Origin: Candidatus Fonsibacter lacus
GTDB lineage: Bacteria > Pseudomonadota > Gammaproteobacteria > Burkholderiales > Burkholderiaceae_C
Assembly: GCA_009921245.1 (NCBI GenBank)
Contig: RFXW01000005.1
Location: 1 to 34,962, forward strand
DNA length: 34,962 bases
Direction of reading: 5' to 3'
Both the position numbers and the translations under genes were made by a program. Position 1 is the stretch's first letter. Every line of letters starts with the position of its first letter. Below the pieces are notes generated by a model. The model had not been told where the DNA came from. It saw nothing but the letters and a program-made list of their open reading frames with translations, and did no database searches. This document shows, one piece after another, positions 15,817 to 25,023 of the stretch.

Positions 15817-16010
15817 GTTGGCAGCACCAGCAACTGCCAAAGCATGATGGCGCCGAGTCCAACGAAAAAGATCACCAATGCAATCACGGCCCAGCGCACC
15901 AAGCGCACGCCAAACTTTTTAAAGCGTTCGTTGCCGGTGAACGCGTAAAGCGCAAAACACAACAACGCGGGCACCAGCAGCACCAGCACCAACACCCGAG
16001 CGATCACCAT
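15813..16010 (-). CDS. Small two-helix membrane protein of unknown function
   Basis: The 65-residue product is almost entirely hydrophobic: one membrane segment at about 3-25, a short basic loop [14 protein letters not shown], and a second segment at about 38-62. It begins 9 nt after the lpxC stop with the ribosome-binding site AGGTG (16016-16020) overlapping that stop, so it is expressed with lpxC. The good Shine-Dalgarno, the membrane topology and the fit in the gap support a real gene. The function is not known to me. Its TAG stop (15813-15815) overlaps the ruvC stop from the other strand. Confidence 0.75.
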   Translation of the reverse strand: MVIARVLVLVLLVPALLCFALYAFTGNERFKKFGVRLVRWAVIALVIFFVGLGAIMLWQLLVLPT

Positions 16011-16019
16011 AAAGACACC

Positions 16020-16943
16020 TTACCAAGCGGGCTGCAAGGTGGCAAAGCCATGCGGCGCGTGTTGCGGGTTGTCAAAGCTGACCACCCGATAGGCTTGCGG
16101 CTGCGCAAACAGCGCCTGCAGCAAGCGATGATTCAAACCGTGCCCCGAACGAAACGCTCGGTACCGGCCAAGCACGGGCAAGCCCGCCAAATACAAGTCG
16201 CCCATGGCGTCGAGCACCTTGTGTTTGGCGAATTCGTCTGCGTAGCGCAGCCCTTCGGTGTTGAGCACTTTCACTTCGTCCAACACAATGGCGTTGTCCA
16301 AACCACCGCCCAAGGCCAAGCCGTTGGCACGCATGGTTTCAACATCGCGCGTAAAGCCAAATGTGCGCGCCCGTGCGATGTCGCGCACGTAACGTCCTTG
16401 GCCTAAATCAAAGCTCACTTGGCGTCCACTGGCGTGCACCGCGGGGTGAGCGAAGTCGATTTCAAACTCCAACGCAAAGCCAAGATAAGGCTCCAGGCAT
16501 GCCCACTTGCCTTGCGCGCCTTCACCCTCAGCAACTCGTACAGGGGCGTCGATTTGAATGAATTGGCGCGGCTCAGACTGCGCCTGCAAGCCTGCGCTTT
16601 GCAGCAAGTACACAAAAGAGGCGGCTGAGCCATCGAGAATCGGCAGCTCCTCGGCGTTGAGGTCAACGTGCAAGTTGTCCACACCCAAACCGGCGCAAGC
16701 CGAGAGCAGGTGTTCCACCGTGTGCACCCTCACCCCGCCAGCGGCCAGCGTTGAGGCCAAACGGGTATCCACCACCGCGTCGTGGCGCGCGCGCACCGCT
16801 GGCGCTTGCGGCTGATCCACGCGATGAAAGACGATGCCGGTGTTGGGCGCGGCCGGGCGCAAGGTAAGCGCCACGCGCTGACCACTGTGCAAGCCCACGC
16901 CACTGGTGTGACTGGGCGCCTGAATGGTGTGTTGGGCCAGCAT
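16020..16943 (-). CDS. lpxC: UDP-3-O-acyl-N-acetylglucosamine deacetylase
   Basis: LpxC removes the acetyl group in the committed step of lipid A synthesis, using zinc. The 307-residue protein starts [22 protein letters not shown], as in the family. Zinc and catalytic residues are visible: HTVEHLLSA with His78, [11 protein letters not shown] with His241 and Asp245, and the general acid histidine in [29 protein letters not shown] is also typical. The ATG at 16943 was chosen on the family N-terminus; it lies 9 nt after TACAAT and has no Shine-Dalgarno. The gene closes the dcw region after ftsZ, as in E. coli. Confidence 0.97.
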   Translation of the reverse strand: MLAQHTIQAPSHTSGVGLHSGQRVALTLRPAAPNTGIVFHRVDQPQAPAVRARHDAVVDTRLASTLAAGGVRVHTVEHLLSACAGLGVDNLHVDLNAEELPILDGSAASFVYLLQSAGLQAQSEPRQFIQIDAPVRVAEGEGAQGKWACLEPYLGFALEFEIDFAHPAVHASGRQVSFDLGQGRYVRDIARARTFGFTRDVETMRANGLALGGGLDNAIVLDEVKVLNTEGLRYADEFAKHKVLDAMGDLYLAGLPVLGRYRAFRSGHGLNHRLLQALFAQPQAYRVVSFDNPQHAPHGFATLQPAW

Positions 16944-16952
16944 GGTGAAACG

Positions 16953-16958
16953 ATTGTA
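16953..16958 (-). promoter_or_regulatory. Candidate -10 of lpxC
   Basis: TACAAT on the minus strand, 9 nt before the lpxC ATG. A transcript from here would have a leader of about 0-3 nt. No recognisable -35 is present at 16-18 nt. The upstream sequence is the pyrimidine-rich flank of the ftsZ-lpxC hairpin. Confidence 0.4.
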
Positions 16959-16977
16959 GGGGGTGGGCTGAGCAGGC

Positions 16978-17013
16978 GCCGCCGCCGCGATGGAGGCGCA
17001 TCGCGGCGGCGGC
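16978..17013 (-). repeat. Perfect 14-bp inverted repeat between ftsZ and lpxC
   Basis: The arms GCCGCCGCCGCGAT (16978-16991) and ATCGCGGCGGCGGC (17000-17013) are exact reverse complements around an 8-nt loop. The hairpin begins about 16 nt after the ftsZ stop on the minus strand. No T run follows, so it is not a standard intrinsic terminator. It may slow transcription, protect the 3' end of the ftsZ mRNA, or mark a processing site. The structure is seen directly; its role is open. Confidence 0.75.
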
Positions 17014-17029
17014 TTGAATGCCTGCTGAC

Positions 17030-18247
17030 TTAGTCGGCTTGCTTGCGCAAAAACGCCGGGATCTCGATGTCTTCCATCCCACCCGATGACATGGCGTTGA
17101 CGCGCTCGGTGGCTTGATGACGCGGGGTGTGCCACACCCGTGGCGCCTGCGCCGGCAAATCGTCGTACGGTGCGCCGCTGCCACCGGCCGCGGTGCTTGA
17201 CGATGAGGCCGAACCCATGGCGTCGATCGGCGTGTTGTCGGTGCCGGTTCGAATCACCTGCAGCGGCGGGCTTTGCCGCTGCGCGCCTTGTCGGCTCAAG
17301 CCCGTGGCCACCACGGTGACGCGAATGTCATCGCCCAGGTTGTCGTCGTAGGCGGTGCCGTAGATCACGTGCGCGTCGGGTGAGGCGTAAGCACGAATGG
17401 TCTCCATGGCCAAGCTCGACTCTTTCAGCTTGAGCGAATTTTTGGCCGCGCTGATGAGCACCAACACGCCCCGCGCGCCGGAGAGATCAATGCCCTCGAG
17501 CAACGGGCAGGCCACCGCTTGCTCGGCCGCCAGTCGGGCGCGGTCTGGCCCATTGGCAACGGCCGTGCCCATCATGGCTTTGCCAGGTTCACCCATCACC
17601 GTGCGCACGTCTTCAAAGTCGACGTTCACATGCCCTGGCACATTGATGATTTCGGCAATGCCGCCCACAGCGTTCTTAAGCACGTCGTTGGCGTGAGCAA
17701 AGGCTTGCTCTTGCGTGATGTCGTCGCCATACACCTCAAGCAGCTTGTCGTTGAGCACAATGATGAGCGAATCGACATTTGCTTCAAGCTCGGCCAAGCC
17801 GGCGTCGGCGTTGGTGGCGCGCTTGGGGCCCTCGAAGTCGAAGGGTCGCGTCACCACACCCACAGTGAGAATGCCCATTTCACGCGCCACCCGCGCAATG
17901 ATGGGCGCCGCCCCTGTGCCGGTACCGCCGCCCATGCCGGCCGTAATGAACAGCATGTGGGCGTTTTGAATGGCATCGCGAATTTGATCCACAGCCACTT
18001 CGGCGGCGTCTCGACCCTTGTCGGGTTTGCTGCCCGCCCCAAGCCCGGTGCTGCCCAGTTGAATCACGGTGTTGGCACCACTGTGCTTGAGCGCTTGGGC
18101 ATCGGTGTTGGCACACACGAACTCAACGCCGTTGACACCGGTGTCAATCATGTGTTGCACGGCGTTGCCGCCACCACCGCCCACGCCAATGACTTTGATG
18201 CAAGTCCCTTGGTTGAACTCTTCGACCTCAATCATTTCAATTCCCAT
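17030..18247 (-). CDS. ftsZ: Cell division GTPase FtsZ
   Basis: FtsZ is the tubulin-like GTPase that forms the division ring. The 405-residue protein has the nucleotide loop [13 protein letters not shown] near residue 18, the tubulin signature GGGTGTG at 106-112, and [11 protein letters not shown] as the synergy (T7) loop. A variable Ser/Gly/Pro linker (about 320-390) leads to the conserved C-terminal peptide [12 protein letters not shown] that binds FtsA and ZipA. The start ATG at 18247 is set by a near-perfect AAGGAGG (18254-18260) 6 nt upstream, the strongest Shine-Dalgarno in the window. A 65-nt gap separates it from ftsA, the largest gap inside the cluster. Confidence 0.99.
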   Translation of the reverse strand: MGIEMIEVEEFNQGTCIKVIGVGGGGGNAVQHMIDTGVNGVEFVCANTDAQALKHSGANTVIQLGSTGLGAGSKPDKGRDAAEVAVDQIRDAIQNAHMLFITAGMGGGTGTGAAPIIARVAREMGILTVGVVTRPFDFEGPKRATNADAGLAELEANVDSLIIVLNDKLLEVYGDDITQEQAFAHANDVLKNAVGGIAEIINVPGHVNVDFEDVRTVMGEPGKAMMGTAVANGPDRARLAAEQAVACPLLEGIDLSGARGVLVLISAAKNSLKLKESSLAMETIRAYASPDAHVIYGTAYDDNLGDDIRVTVVATGLSRQGAQRQSPPLQVIRTGTDNTPIDAMGSASSSSTAAGGSGAPYDDLPAQAPRVWHTPRHQATERVNAMSSGGMEDIEIPAFLRKQAD

Positions 18248-18253
18248 AATGCG

Positions 18254-18260
18254 CCTCCTT
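18254..18260 (-). promoter_or_regulatory. Strong ribosome-binding site of ftsZ
   Basis: AAGGAGG on the minus strand, 6 nt before the ftsZ ATG. It fixes the start at 18247 instead of the in-frame ATG four codons later. It stands out because most genes here are overlap-coupled or lack a Shine-Dalgarno, which fits the need for many copies of FtsZ. Confidence 0.9.
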
Positions 18261-18299
18261 CTGGGGTTTGAAAACACAACGCACACGAACCAACATACC

Positions 18300-18326
18300 C
18301 GGGTGTGGTGCGTTAAAACACACCCG
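18300..18326 (-). repeat. 8-bp inverted repeat spanning the ftsA stop
   Basis: The arms CGGGTGTG (18300-18307) and CACACCCG (18319-18326) are exact reverse complements with an 11-nt loop that holds the ftsA stop codon. No T run follows. It lies in the transcript between ftsA and ftsZ. It could influence mRNA stability or decouple ftsZ translation from ftsA; this is inference. Confidence 0.55.
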
Positions 18327-19542
18327 CGATCCAATCTCTTACGCGCGCCCACGCGGAGCCCACGCTGCCGTGCTGCAGCGCCACCTTGTGGCCCCGCACG
18401 CGCGCCAAACGCGCTTCTTCTAGCAAGCCCACCACCGTAGCCGCACGCGGCTGCGCCACCATGTCAGACAAAGTAGCTGCCACCTGTGGCACACCGCGGC
18501 GCACTGGCTTTAAAAATATGTCTTCGCCGAGCTCGATCAAGCCCGGCATGACGGCGGTGCCGCCGGCCAACACCATGCCGGAGGACAACACCTCTTCAAA
18601 GCCAGAGTCGCGCACCACTTGTTGCACCAAGGCAAAAATTTCTTCAACCCGAGGCTCGATCACGCCAGCCAACGCTTGACGGCTGAGCATGCGCGGCTCG
18701 CGGTCGCCCAAACCTGGCACCTCAATGCGGGCGTTGGGGTCGGCCAACAGTTGTTTGGCGCAACCGGCAGCGACTTTGATGTCCTCGGCGTCGCGCGTGG
18801 GGGTGCGCAAAGCCATGGCGATGTCGTTGGTGATTAAGTCGCCCGCGATTGGAATGACGGCGGTGTGGCGAATCGCGCCACCGGCAAATATGGCGACATC
18901 GGTGGTGCCGCCGCCAATATCCACCAACGCCACCCCCAGTTCTTTTTCGTCTTCGGTGAGTACCGATAAGCTCGAGGCCAGGGGGTTGAGCACCAGCTGG
19001 TCAATCTCTAAGCCGCAGCGACGGACACACTTCATGATGTTCTCGGCTGCGCTTTGCGCGCCGGTCACGATGTGCACCTTGGCCTCAAGACGTATGCCGC
19101 TCATGCCCACCGGCTCGCGCACGTCTTGCCCGTCGATGATGAATTCTTGCGGCTCAACCAACAACAGCCGCTGATCGGTAGGAATATTCACCGCACGCGC
19201 GGTCTCGATCACGCGGCTGACATCGCCTGGGTGAACCTCGCGGTCTTTAACGGCCACCATGCCGCTGGAGTTAAAGCCTCGAATGTGGCTGCCGGTGATA
19301 CCGGTTACGACCCGACTGATACGGCAGTCGGCCATGAATTCGGCCTCTTTGAGTGCCTGCTGAATGCTTTGCACCGTGGCATCGATGTTGACCACCACGC
19401 CGCGCTTGAGTCCCATGCTGGGCGCCACGCCAAAGCCAGCGAGCTTGATTTGTCCGCCAGACTGCAGCTCGGCCACCACCACCATCACTTTGGAGGTGCC
19501 AACGTCCAGTCCAACGATTAGGTCTTTGTATTCCTTAGCCAT
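18313..19542 (-). CDS. ftsA: Cell division protein FtsA
   Basis: FtsA is the actin-like ATPase that tethers FtsZ to the membrane. The 409-residue protein starts MAKEYKDLIVGLDVGTSKVM, with phosphate-1 motif GLDVGTSK, and has phosphate-2 motif ALVDIGGGTTDVAIF at 205-219 and the adenosine motif VLAGGTAVMPG. The C-terminus RVRDWIAGVF is the amphipathic membrane-targeting helix. The ATG at 19542 overlaps the end of ftsQ by 8 bp; a long in-frame extension upstream is ftsQ sequence in another frame and is rejected. Confidence 0.98.
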   Translation of the reverse strand: MAKEYKDLIVGLDVGTSKVMVVVAELQSGGQIKLAGFGVAPSMGLKRGVVVNIDATVQSIQQALKEAEFMADCRISRVVTGITGSHIRGFNSSGMVAVKDREVHPGDVSRVIETARAVNIPTDQRLLLVEPQEFIIDGQDVREPVGMSGIRLEAKVHIVTGAQSAAENIMKCVRRCGLEIDQLVLNPLASSLSVLTEDEKELGVALVDIGGGTTDVAIFAGGAIRHTAVIPIAGDLITNDIAMALRTPTRDAEDIKVAAGCAKQLLADPNARIEVPGLGDREPRMLSRQALAGVIEPRVEEIFALVQQVVRDSGFEEVLSSGMVLAGGTAVMPGLIELGEDIFLKPVRRGVPQVAATLSDMVAQPRAATVVGLLEEARLARVRGHKVALQHGSVGSAWARVRDWIAGVF

Positions 19543-20329
19543 TGTGTGTTGCCATGGGTAAAAAATCTTGTCGTGGCGCAGCCGACCATTGCACGGCGTA
19601 GCCATTGGGGTAGCGCAGGTCGATACGCTTGGGCCAGACCTTGGCCTGGGTTTGCCACTGCGCCGCGCTTTGCACCAACGCGTGCACCTTGGGCAGCCAT
19701 TGCGCCGCCGCGCCGTGACCCAACGCCAGCACCGCACCAGCGGCGAGGGTGGCTTGCCAGCTACCGCGCGCGTCCAGCGTGAGGCGTTCGGGGATTTGAC
19801 CCACGGGTGCCAGCGCGTCGCGCAGCGCCGCCCAAGCCTGTGCCACCTCGGTCTCACGCTCGGGCGGGCCCATGAGTACCGGCAAGGGGGTGTTGGGGAC
19901 TTGATCGGGTGGCGCATCAAAGCCCTCGGCATGGGTGTTAATCAGCCGGTCGCCGCCCACTTCACGCCACCACGCCATGGCTTGGTGCTCCTCTAGGGTG
20001 ACGCGCAAGGTATGCGGAAAGGCACGCTGCACGCGTGCTTGGCGAACCCAAGGCAGGTCTTCAAGCAAGCCCTGAACATGCTCAAGGTCGACGCTTAAAA
20101 AATTGCCACTGGTGCGCCCCAATACCTGGGTGCGCAAGGCGCCAACGTTGAGATGGTGGGTATCGCCCACCACCTCCAGCCGCTTGATCGGCCAGCTGCT
20201 GTGGCGCAGCAGCACCAGCGCCGACAAGCCCAGCGCCGCGGCCACCCATAGCCACACCAACGCCCGTGCCATGCCCAACATCAGGCGCACGTCCAATGGA
20301 GGCAAGGCCGGTGCTCGACGCTTGTTCAT
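19535..20329 (-). CDS. ftsQ: Cell division protein FtsQ
   Basis: FtsQ is a bitopic divisome protein that connects early and late division proteins through FtsB and FtsL. The 264-residue protein has a short basic cytoplasmic tail, one membrane segment at about 21-41, and a POTRA domain at about 47-115 (IKRLEVVGDTHHLNVGALRTQVLG). The FtsQ beta domain follows with LPWVRQARVQRAFPHTLRVTLEEHQ. The ATG overlaps the ddlB stop as ATGA, and the stop overlaps ftsA by 8 bp. Confidence 0.95.
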   Translation of the reverse strand: MNKRRAPALPPLDVRLMLGMARALVWLWVAAALGLSALVLLRHSSWPIKRLEVVGDTHHLNVGALRTQVLGRTSGNFLSVDLEHVQGLLEDLPWVRQARVQRAFPHTLRVTLEEHQAMAWWREVGGDRLINTHAEGFDAPPDQVPNTPLPVLMGPPERETEVAQAWAALRDALAPVGQIPERLTLDARGSWQATLAAGAVLALGHGAAAQWLPKVHALVQSAAQWQTQAKVWPKRIDLRYPNGYAVQWSAAPRQDFLPMATHNG

Positions 20330-21312
20330 GCGGCTGCGGGTGGCTGGGTTGCCACCGGGTTATCCAAACGGGCTTGGGCCAACAAGCCCATGCACAGCTG
20401 GGTGTAGCTCAACCCCACGTGACGCGCCGACTGCGGCACCAGGGAATGGTCGGTCATGCCCGGCGCGGTGTTGAGCTCGAGCAAATAGGGCTGACGCGTG
20501 TCGCGCTCGATCATGATGTCAACCCGCCCCCAGCCACGCACACCCAGCGCCGCGTAGGCCTGCTTGGCCAAGGTGTGAATGGCTTGCTCCTCAGCCACCG
20601 GTAGGCCGCTGGGAATCAAGTACTGCGTGGTGGTGGCCACGTACTTGGCGTGGTAGTCGTAGTTGCCGTTGGCTGCCACGATGCGAATGATGGGGGTGGT
20701 GTGCAACGCCGAGCCTTGGCCAAACACCGGCACCGTGACCTCGTCGCCCACAATGCAGCGCTCACACAGCACCTCGGGGTCGAGTTGCGCCGCGGCTTGG
20801 TAAGCCGCATCGGCTTGCTCGGGGTGATCGATGCGGCTAAGCCCCAAGGTGGAGCCTTCGCGCGACGGCTTGACAATCAGCGGCGCGCCGACATCGTGCA
20901 GCGCCTGGCGCACGTCGTGGGCTGAGCGTGCGCGCACCCATGCCGGTGTAGGCAGGCCCTGTTGCTGCCACAAGCGCTTGCTCATGTCTTTGTCCATGGC
21001 CATGGCCGAGGCCATGATGCCGGCACCGGTGTACGGCACGCGTAGCCACTCCAAAACGCCCTGAATGGCGCCGTCTTCACCCCACCGACCGTGCAGCGCA
21101 ATAAAAGCGCGGTCGTAGCCGCCCTCGGCCAGGACTTGCAAAGGCTGTTGTGCCGGGTCAAAGGGCTGTGCCTCAACACCGGCGCCACACAACGCGTCAA
21201 GTACCCCTTGGCCAGACTTGAGCGAGACCTCGCGCTCAGCCGAACGACCGCCAAAAATCACCGCCACGCGACCCAGCGAAGCCGGCGTTGGGGTGGGCCA
21301 CCAACCCGTCAT
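20326..21312 (-). CDS. ddlB: D-alanine--D-alanine ligase
   Basis: Ddl joins two D-alanines with ATP for the end of the murein stem peptide. The 328-residue protein shows [19 protein letters not shown] near the N-terminus, [25 protein letters not shown], the ATP-grasp loop [13 protein letters not shown], and the C-terminal magnesium site [15 protein letters not shown]. It lies between murC and ftsQ with ATGA overlaps on both sides, the standard position of ddlB. Confidence 0.97.
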   Translation of the reverse strand: MTGWWPTPTPASLGRVAVIFGGRSAEREVSLKSGQGVLDALCGAGVEAQPFDPAQQPLQVLAEGGYDRAFIALHGRWGEDGAIQGVLEWLRVPYTGAGIMASAMAMDKDMSKRLWQQQGLPTPAWVRARSAHDVRQALHDVGAPLIVKPSREGSTLGLSRIDHPEQADAAYQAAAQLDPEVLCERCIVGDEVTVPVFGQGSALHTTPIIRIVAANGNYDYHAKYVATTTQYLIPSGLPVAEEQAIHTLAKQAYAALGVRGWGRVDIMIERDTRQPYLLELNTAPGMTDHSLVPQSARHVGLSYTQLCMGLLAQARLDNPVATQPPAAA

Positions 21313-22733
21313 GAAAGCCCCCCTTGCCCGGTTCGCTGCAGCAACGCCTGCGGCAATTTATCGATCGAGCCTGCGCCCATACACAACACCACGTCGTTGT
21401 CGCGAGCGTGGCGCCACACCGCCTCGGGCAGGGCCTCCACCGCCTCAACCCAAACCGGCTCAGGTGCGCCCGCAACCCTTAAGGCACGAGCCAAGGCGCG
21501 ACTGTCGGCGGCTACCACCGGCGCCTCGCCCGCGGCGTAAACCTCGGTGAGCAACAGCAGGTCTGCACCTTGCAACACTTGCACAAAGTCATCAAAGCAA
21601 TCGCGTGTGCGGCTGTAGCGATGCGGCTGAAAGACCAGCACCAAGCGACGCGAGGCAAACGCCGCACGGGTCGCAGCCAAGGTGGCTGCCACCTCCACCG
21701 GATGGTGGCCGTAGTCGTCGATCAACAAGAACGTGCCGCCGCCTTGAGCGGGCAGCTCGCCATACGATTGGAATCGACGTCCGACACCGGTAAAAGAAGC
21801 CAAGGCGGTTTGCAACGCGGTGTCACCGATGTCGAGCTGATCGGCCAACGCCACCACCGCCAGCGCGTTGCGTACGTTGTGCACACCCGGCAGGTTGAGC
21901 GTGATCGGTAAATCGGGACGGCTGGGTGCCAAGCCTGCCCGCGACCGACGCCGCGCCACAAACCGCATGGTGGTGCCCTCAGCTTGAATATCCAGGGCTT
22001 GCACCATGGCTTCGTTGGCCAGGCCGTAGGTAACCAAGGGCCTTGCAATGCGCGGCAATAAGGCCGCGACATGCGGGTCATCGATGCACACCACGGCGGC
22101 GCCATAAAACGGCATGCGGTGCAGAAAATCGACAAACGCCTGCTGCAAGCGGTCGAAGTCGTGACCGTAGGTGTCCATGTGATCGGCGTCGATGTTGGTG
22201 ACCACGGCCATCACCGGCGAGAGGTTTAAGAACGAGGCGTCGGACTCATCGGCCTCCACCACGATGTAATCACCCCCGCCCAAGCGCGCATTCACACCCG
22301 CGCTGTTGAGTCGCCCACCAATGACAAAGGTTGGGTCCAGGCCAGCCTCTGCCAATACGCTGGCGGTCAAGCTGGTGGTGGTGGTTTTGCCGTGGGTGCC
22401 GGCGATGGCAATGCCTTGCTTCATGCGCATCAGCTCGGCCAGCATCACGGCACGCGGCACCACCGGTATCAGCTGGGCGTGGGCCGCTGCGACCTCGGGG
22501 TTGTCGGCTTGGACCGCGGTGCTGGTGACCACCACGTCTGCGCCTTGTATGTGCTCGGCGCGATGGCCTTGGTCCACGCGCGCGCCAAGCGTGCGCAGTC
22601 GCTGCACCGAGGCGTTGTCTTGCATGTCGCTGCCCGAGACGCGGTAGCCCAAATTGATCAACACCTCGGCAATTCCGCTCATGCCAGCGCCGCCAATGCC
22701 GACCATGTGAATGTGTTCAATGGCGTGCTTCAT
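21309..22733 (-). CDS. murC: UDP-N-acetylmuramate--L-alanine ligase
   Basis: MurC adds L-Ala to UDP-MurNAc, the first amino acid of the stem peptide. The 474-residue protein begins [20 protein letters not shown], with the AGMSG motif that distinguishes it from Mpl in this window. The ATP loop GTHGKTTTT is at 112-120, [12 protein letters not shown] follows, and the C-terminal domain has [14 protein letters not shown]. The ATG at 22733 overlaps the murG stop as ATGA. The open frame upstream lacks similarity and belongs to murG in another frame. Confidence 0.97.
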   Translation of the reverse strand: MKHAIEHIHMVGIGGAGMSGIAEVLINLGYRVSGSDMQDNASVQRLRTLGARVDQGHRAEHIQGADVVVTSTAVQADNPEVAAAHAQLIPVVPRAVMLAELMRMKQGIAIAGTHGKTTTTSLTASVLAEAGLDPTFVIGGRLNSAGVNARLGGGDYIVVEADESDASFLNLSPVMAVVTNIDADHMDTYGHDFDRLQQAFVDFLHRMPFYGAAVVCIDDPHVAALLPRIARPLVTYGLANEAMVQALDIQAEGTTMRFVARRRSRAGLAPSRPDLPITLNLPGVHNVRNALAVVALADQLDIGDTALQTALASFTGVGRRFQSYGELPAQGGGTFLLIDDYGHHPVEVAATLAATRAAFASRRLVLVFQPHRYSRTRDCFDDFVQVLQGADLLLLTEVYAAGEAPVVAADSRALARALRVAGAPEPVWVEAVEALPEAVWRHARDNDVVLCMGAGSIDKLPQALLQRTGQGGLS

Positions 22734-23803
22734 GCCACCCCCGCTTGCTCGGCACAAGCCTGAGCCAGATGCGGCACCGCTTGCGTTTGTGCCAACGCGT
22801 GCGCACGCTCGGCCACGCGCAGTATGTCGGCGCGCTGCAACCCTGCCAGCCACTGCGCCAACCACTGCGGCGTAAGCGCCGCTTGCGGCTGCAACCATGC
22901 CGCGTCTTGCTCGCTTAAAAAACGTGCGTTGGCGGTTTGGTGATCGTCCACGGCGTGCGGAAACGGCACCAACAAAGCCGCCACACCCAGCGCGGCAAGC
23001 TCAGTCACGGTGCTGGCCCCGGCCCGAGCAATCACCACGTCGGCGTGCTGCATGGCGGCCGCGGTGTCGTCGATAAACGCTTCAACCTGCGCCGTGACCC
23101 CTGCCGCGGCGTACAAGGCACGCACCTCGGCTTCACTGCCTCGACCGGTTTGGTGCTGCACCTGTGGGCGCGCGGCCGCGTCCATGGCCGCCAACGCCTG
23201 CGGCAGCGTGTGATTCAGCGCCTTGGCGCCACGGCTGCCACCGAGCACCAGCACACGCAGCGGCCCGCTGCGGCCCGCCAAGCGCTGCGCCGGTTGGGTC
23301 TGTCCAATAAAGCCTGCCCGCAGCGGGTTGCCAATCCACTGCGCCTGCGGCAACACCCCAGGGAATGCGCTGTATACGCCGTCGGCGATGGGTCGCAGTA
23401 AACGATTGACCAACCCGGCCACGGCATTTTGTTCGTGCAACAACAACGGCTTGCCGCGCAGCACCGCCATCATGGCGCCAGGAAACGTAACGTAACCACC
23501 AAAGCCCACCACCACATCGGGCCGCACACGGCCCAGGGCGCGCCAGCTTTGGGCAAAGGCACGCAGCAAGCGCAACGGTAGCCAAGCCAGTGTCCAAGGC
23601 CCTTTGCCGCGCACACCACCGATGTGCACGGGCTGCATGGCATACCCAGCTTGCGCCACCAAGTTGGCCTCCATGCCATCGGGTGTACCCAACCAATGCA
23701 CCTGCCAGCCTTTGGCGTGCAGCGCGTCGGCCAACGCCAACGCCGGGAAAATATGGCCGCCTGTGCCACCAGCCATGATCAGTGCACAAGGGGCGTGGCT
23801 CAT
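22730..23803 (-). CDS. murG: UDP-GlcNAc:lipid I N-acetylglucosaminyltransferase
   Basis: MurG converts lipid I to lipid II at the inner face of the membrane. The 357-residue protein has the first glycine loop [16 protein letters not shown] at residues 10-25, [27 protein letters not shown], the second domain loop [16 protein letters not shown], and the donor-site stretch [35 protein letters not shown]. The start ATG at 23803 overlaps the ftsW stop as ATGA. Confidence 0.97.
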   Translation of the reverse strand: MSHAPCALIMAGGTGGHIFPALALADALHAKGWQVHWLGTPDGMEANLVAQAGYAMQPVHIGGVRGKGPWTLAWLPLRLLRAFAQSWRALGRVRPDVVVGFGGYVTFPGAMMAVLRGKPLLLHEQNAVAGLVNRLLRPIADGVYSAFPGVLPQAQWIGNPLRAGFIGQTQPAQRLAGRSGPLRVLVLGGSRGAKALNHTLPQALAAMDAAARPQVQHQTGRGSEAEVRALYAAAGVTAQVEAFIDDTAAAMQHADVVIARAGASTVTELAALGVAALLVPFPHAVDDHQTANARFLSEQDAAWLQPQAALTPQWLAQWLAGLQRADILRVAERAHALAQTQAVPHLAQACAEQAGVA

Positions 23804-25023
23804 TGCCGCCCTCCTCGCATCATTTGCCGGTTTTCGTGATCCACCCGCAGCACCATGGCCATGGCAATCATCGTCATGAGCAAGGCTGAGCCACCAAAGC
23901 TCATGAACGGCAGCGTCAGGCCCTTGGTGGGTAACGCCCCCAAATTCACGCCAATGTTGATAAAGGCCTGAAACCCCAACCACAACGCCACGCCCTGGGC
24001 GGCAAGCCCGGCGAAGATACGATCCAACACAATCGCTTGCCGGCCTATTTGCAAGATGCGTTTGGCCATCCAAAAGTGCGCCACGATCACCAGCCACACC
24101 CCAATCAAGCCAAACTCCTCGCCAATCACAGCAAGCAAAAAGTCGGTATGCGCCTCGGGCAGCCAGTTCAGTTTTTCGACACTTGCCCCCAAACCCACAC
24201 CCCACAAGCCGCCACGCCCCAGCGCAATGAGTGCGTGCGAGAGTTGGTAGCCCCGGCCCAGCGCGTACTGCGGGTCCCACGGGTTGAGGTAGGCAAAAAT
24301 ACGTTCGCGGCGCCAATCGCTGAACCAAATCATGGCCACAAACGCCAACACCAGCAGCAAGCCCAGCAACACAAACACGCGCGCGTTAACGCCACCCAAA
24401 AACAGCACGCCCATGGCAATCACCACAATCACCAAAAACGCGCCCATATCGGGCTCGGCCAGCAGCAGCAAGCCAATCAAGGCCAGCACCCCGGCCATGG
24501 GCAACACGGCGCGGGCAAAGCGCTCTTTAACGTCCATTTTTCGCACCATGTAGTGCGCGGCGTACAGAGCAACCGACAGCTTGGCCAACTCCGACGGCTG
24601 AAAATTAAAAAACCCCAGCGGCAGCCAGCGCTGTGCGCCATTGATTTTGTTGATGAAGGGCATCAACACCACCACCAGCAACAACAACGACAAACCCATC
24701 AGCCATGGCGTAAGCCGCTGCCACAGGGCCATGGGCATTTGATACGCCACCAAAGCGCCAACCGCGCCCAATGTGAGCGCCATGGCATGGCGCAGCACAA
24801 ACGAGTGGCTTTGATAATTGAGGTAACGCGGGTCGCCGTCGCTTAACGCCACCGATGCCGAATACACCATGACCAAGCCAACCAACAGCACCGCCACCCA
24901 AACCGACAGCAAGGTGTGATCGAACTCGGCCAAGTTGCCACGCGTGTCAGACCATGCGCCCGTGCCGCGCCTGCCGACACCGCGACGCGCGGTTTGTGCG
25001 CTATTGAGCCAGCGCGCTAGCAC
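23800..25023 (-). CDS. ftsW: Division SEDS glycosyltransferase FtsW
   Basis: FtsW polymerises lipid II at the septum with FtsI. The 407-residue polytopic protein has [85 protein letters not shown] and the end motif [14 protein letters not shown]. The start is taken as the GTG at 25023, which overlaps the murD stop by 7 bp; a GAGGAG lies about 14-19 nt upstream. The N-terminal cytoplasmic tail of about 38 residues is Arg-rich. No in-frame ATG lies before the first membrane segment. Confidence 0.96.
   Translation of the reverse strand: MLARWLNSAQTARRGVGRRGTGAWSDTRGNLAEFDHTLLSVWVAVLLVGLVMVYSASVALSDGDPRYLNYQSHSFVLRHAMALTLGAVGALVAYQMPMALWQRLTPWLMGLSLLLLVVVLMPFINKINGAQRWLPLGFFNFQPSELAKLSVALYAAHYMVRKMDVKERFARAVLPMAGVLALIGLLLLAEPDMGAFLVIVVIAMGVLFLGGVNARVFVLLGLLLVLAFVAMIWFSDWRRERIFAYLNPWDPQYALGRGYQLSHALIALGRGGLWGVGLGASVEKLNWLPEAHTDFLLAVIGEEFGLIGVWLVIVAHFWMAKRILQIGRQAIVLDRIFAGLAAQGVALWLGFQAFINIGVNLGALPTKGLTLPFMSFGGSALLMTMIAMAMVLRVDHENRQMMRGGRQ

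Noticed and set aside
16978-17013. Intrinsic terminator after ftsZ
   Set aside because: The stem is perfect, but neither strand has a T run after it, so it is listed only as an inverted repeat.
24037-24846. Open frame of 269 codons on the plus strand opposite ftsW
   Set aside because: It is rich in Gln, His and Lys and mirrors the hydrophobic codons of ftsW read backwards. No family motif is seen, and it lies wholly inside a confirmed gene.
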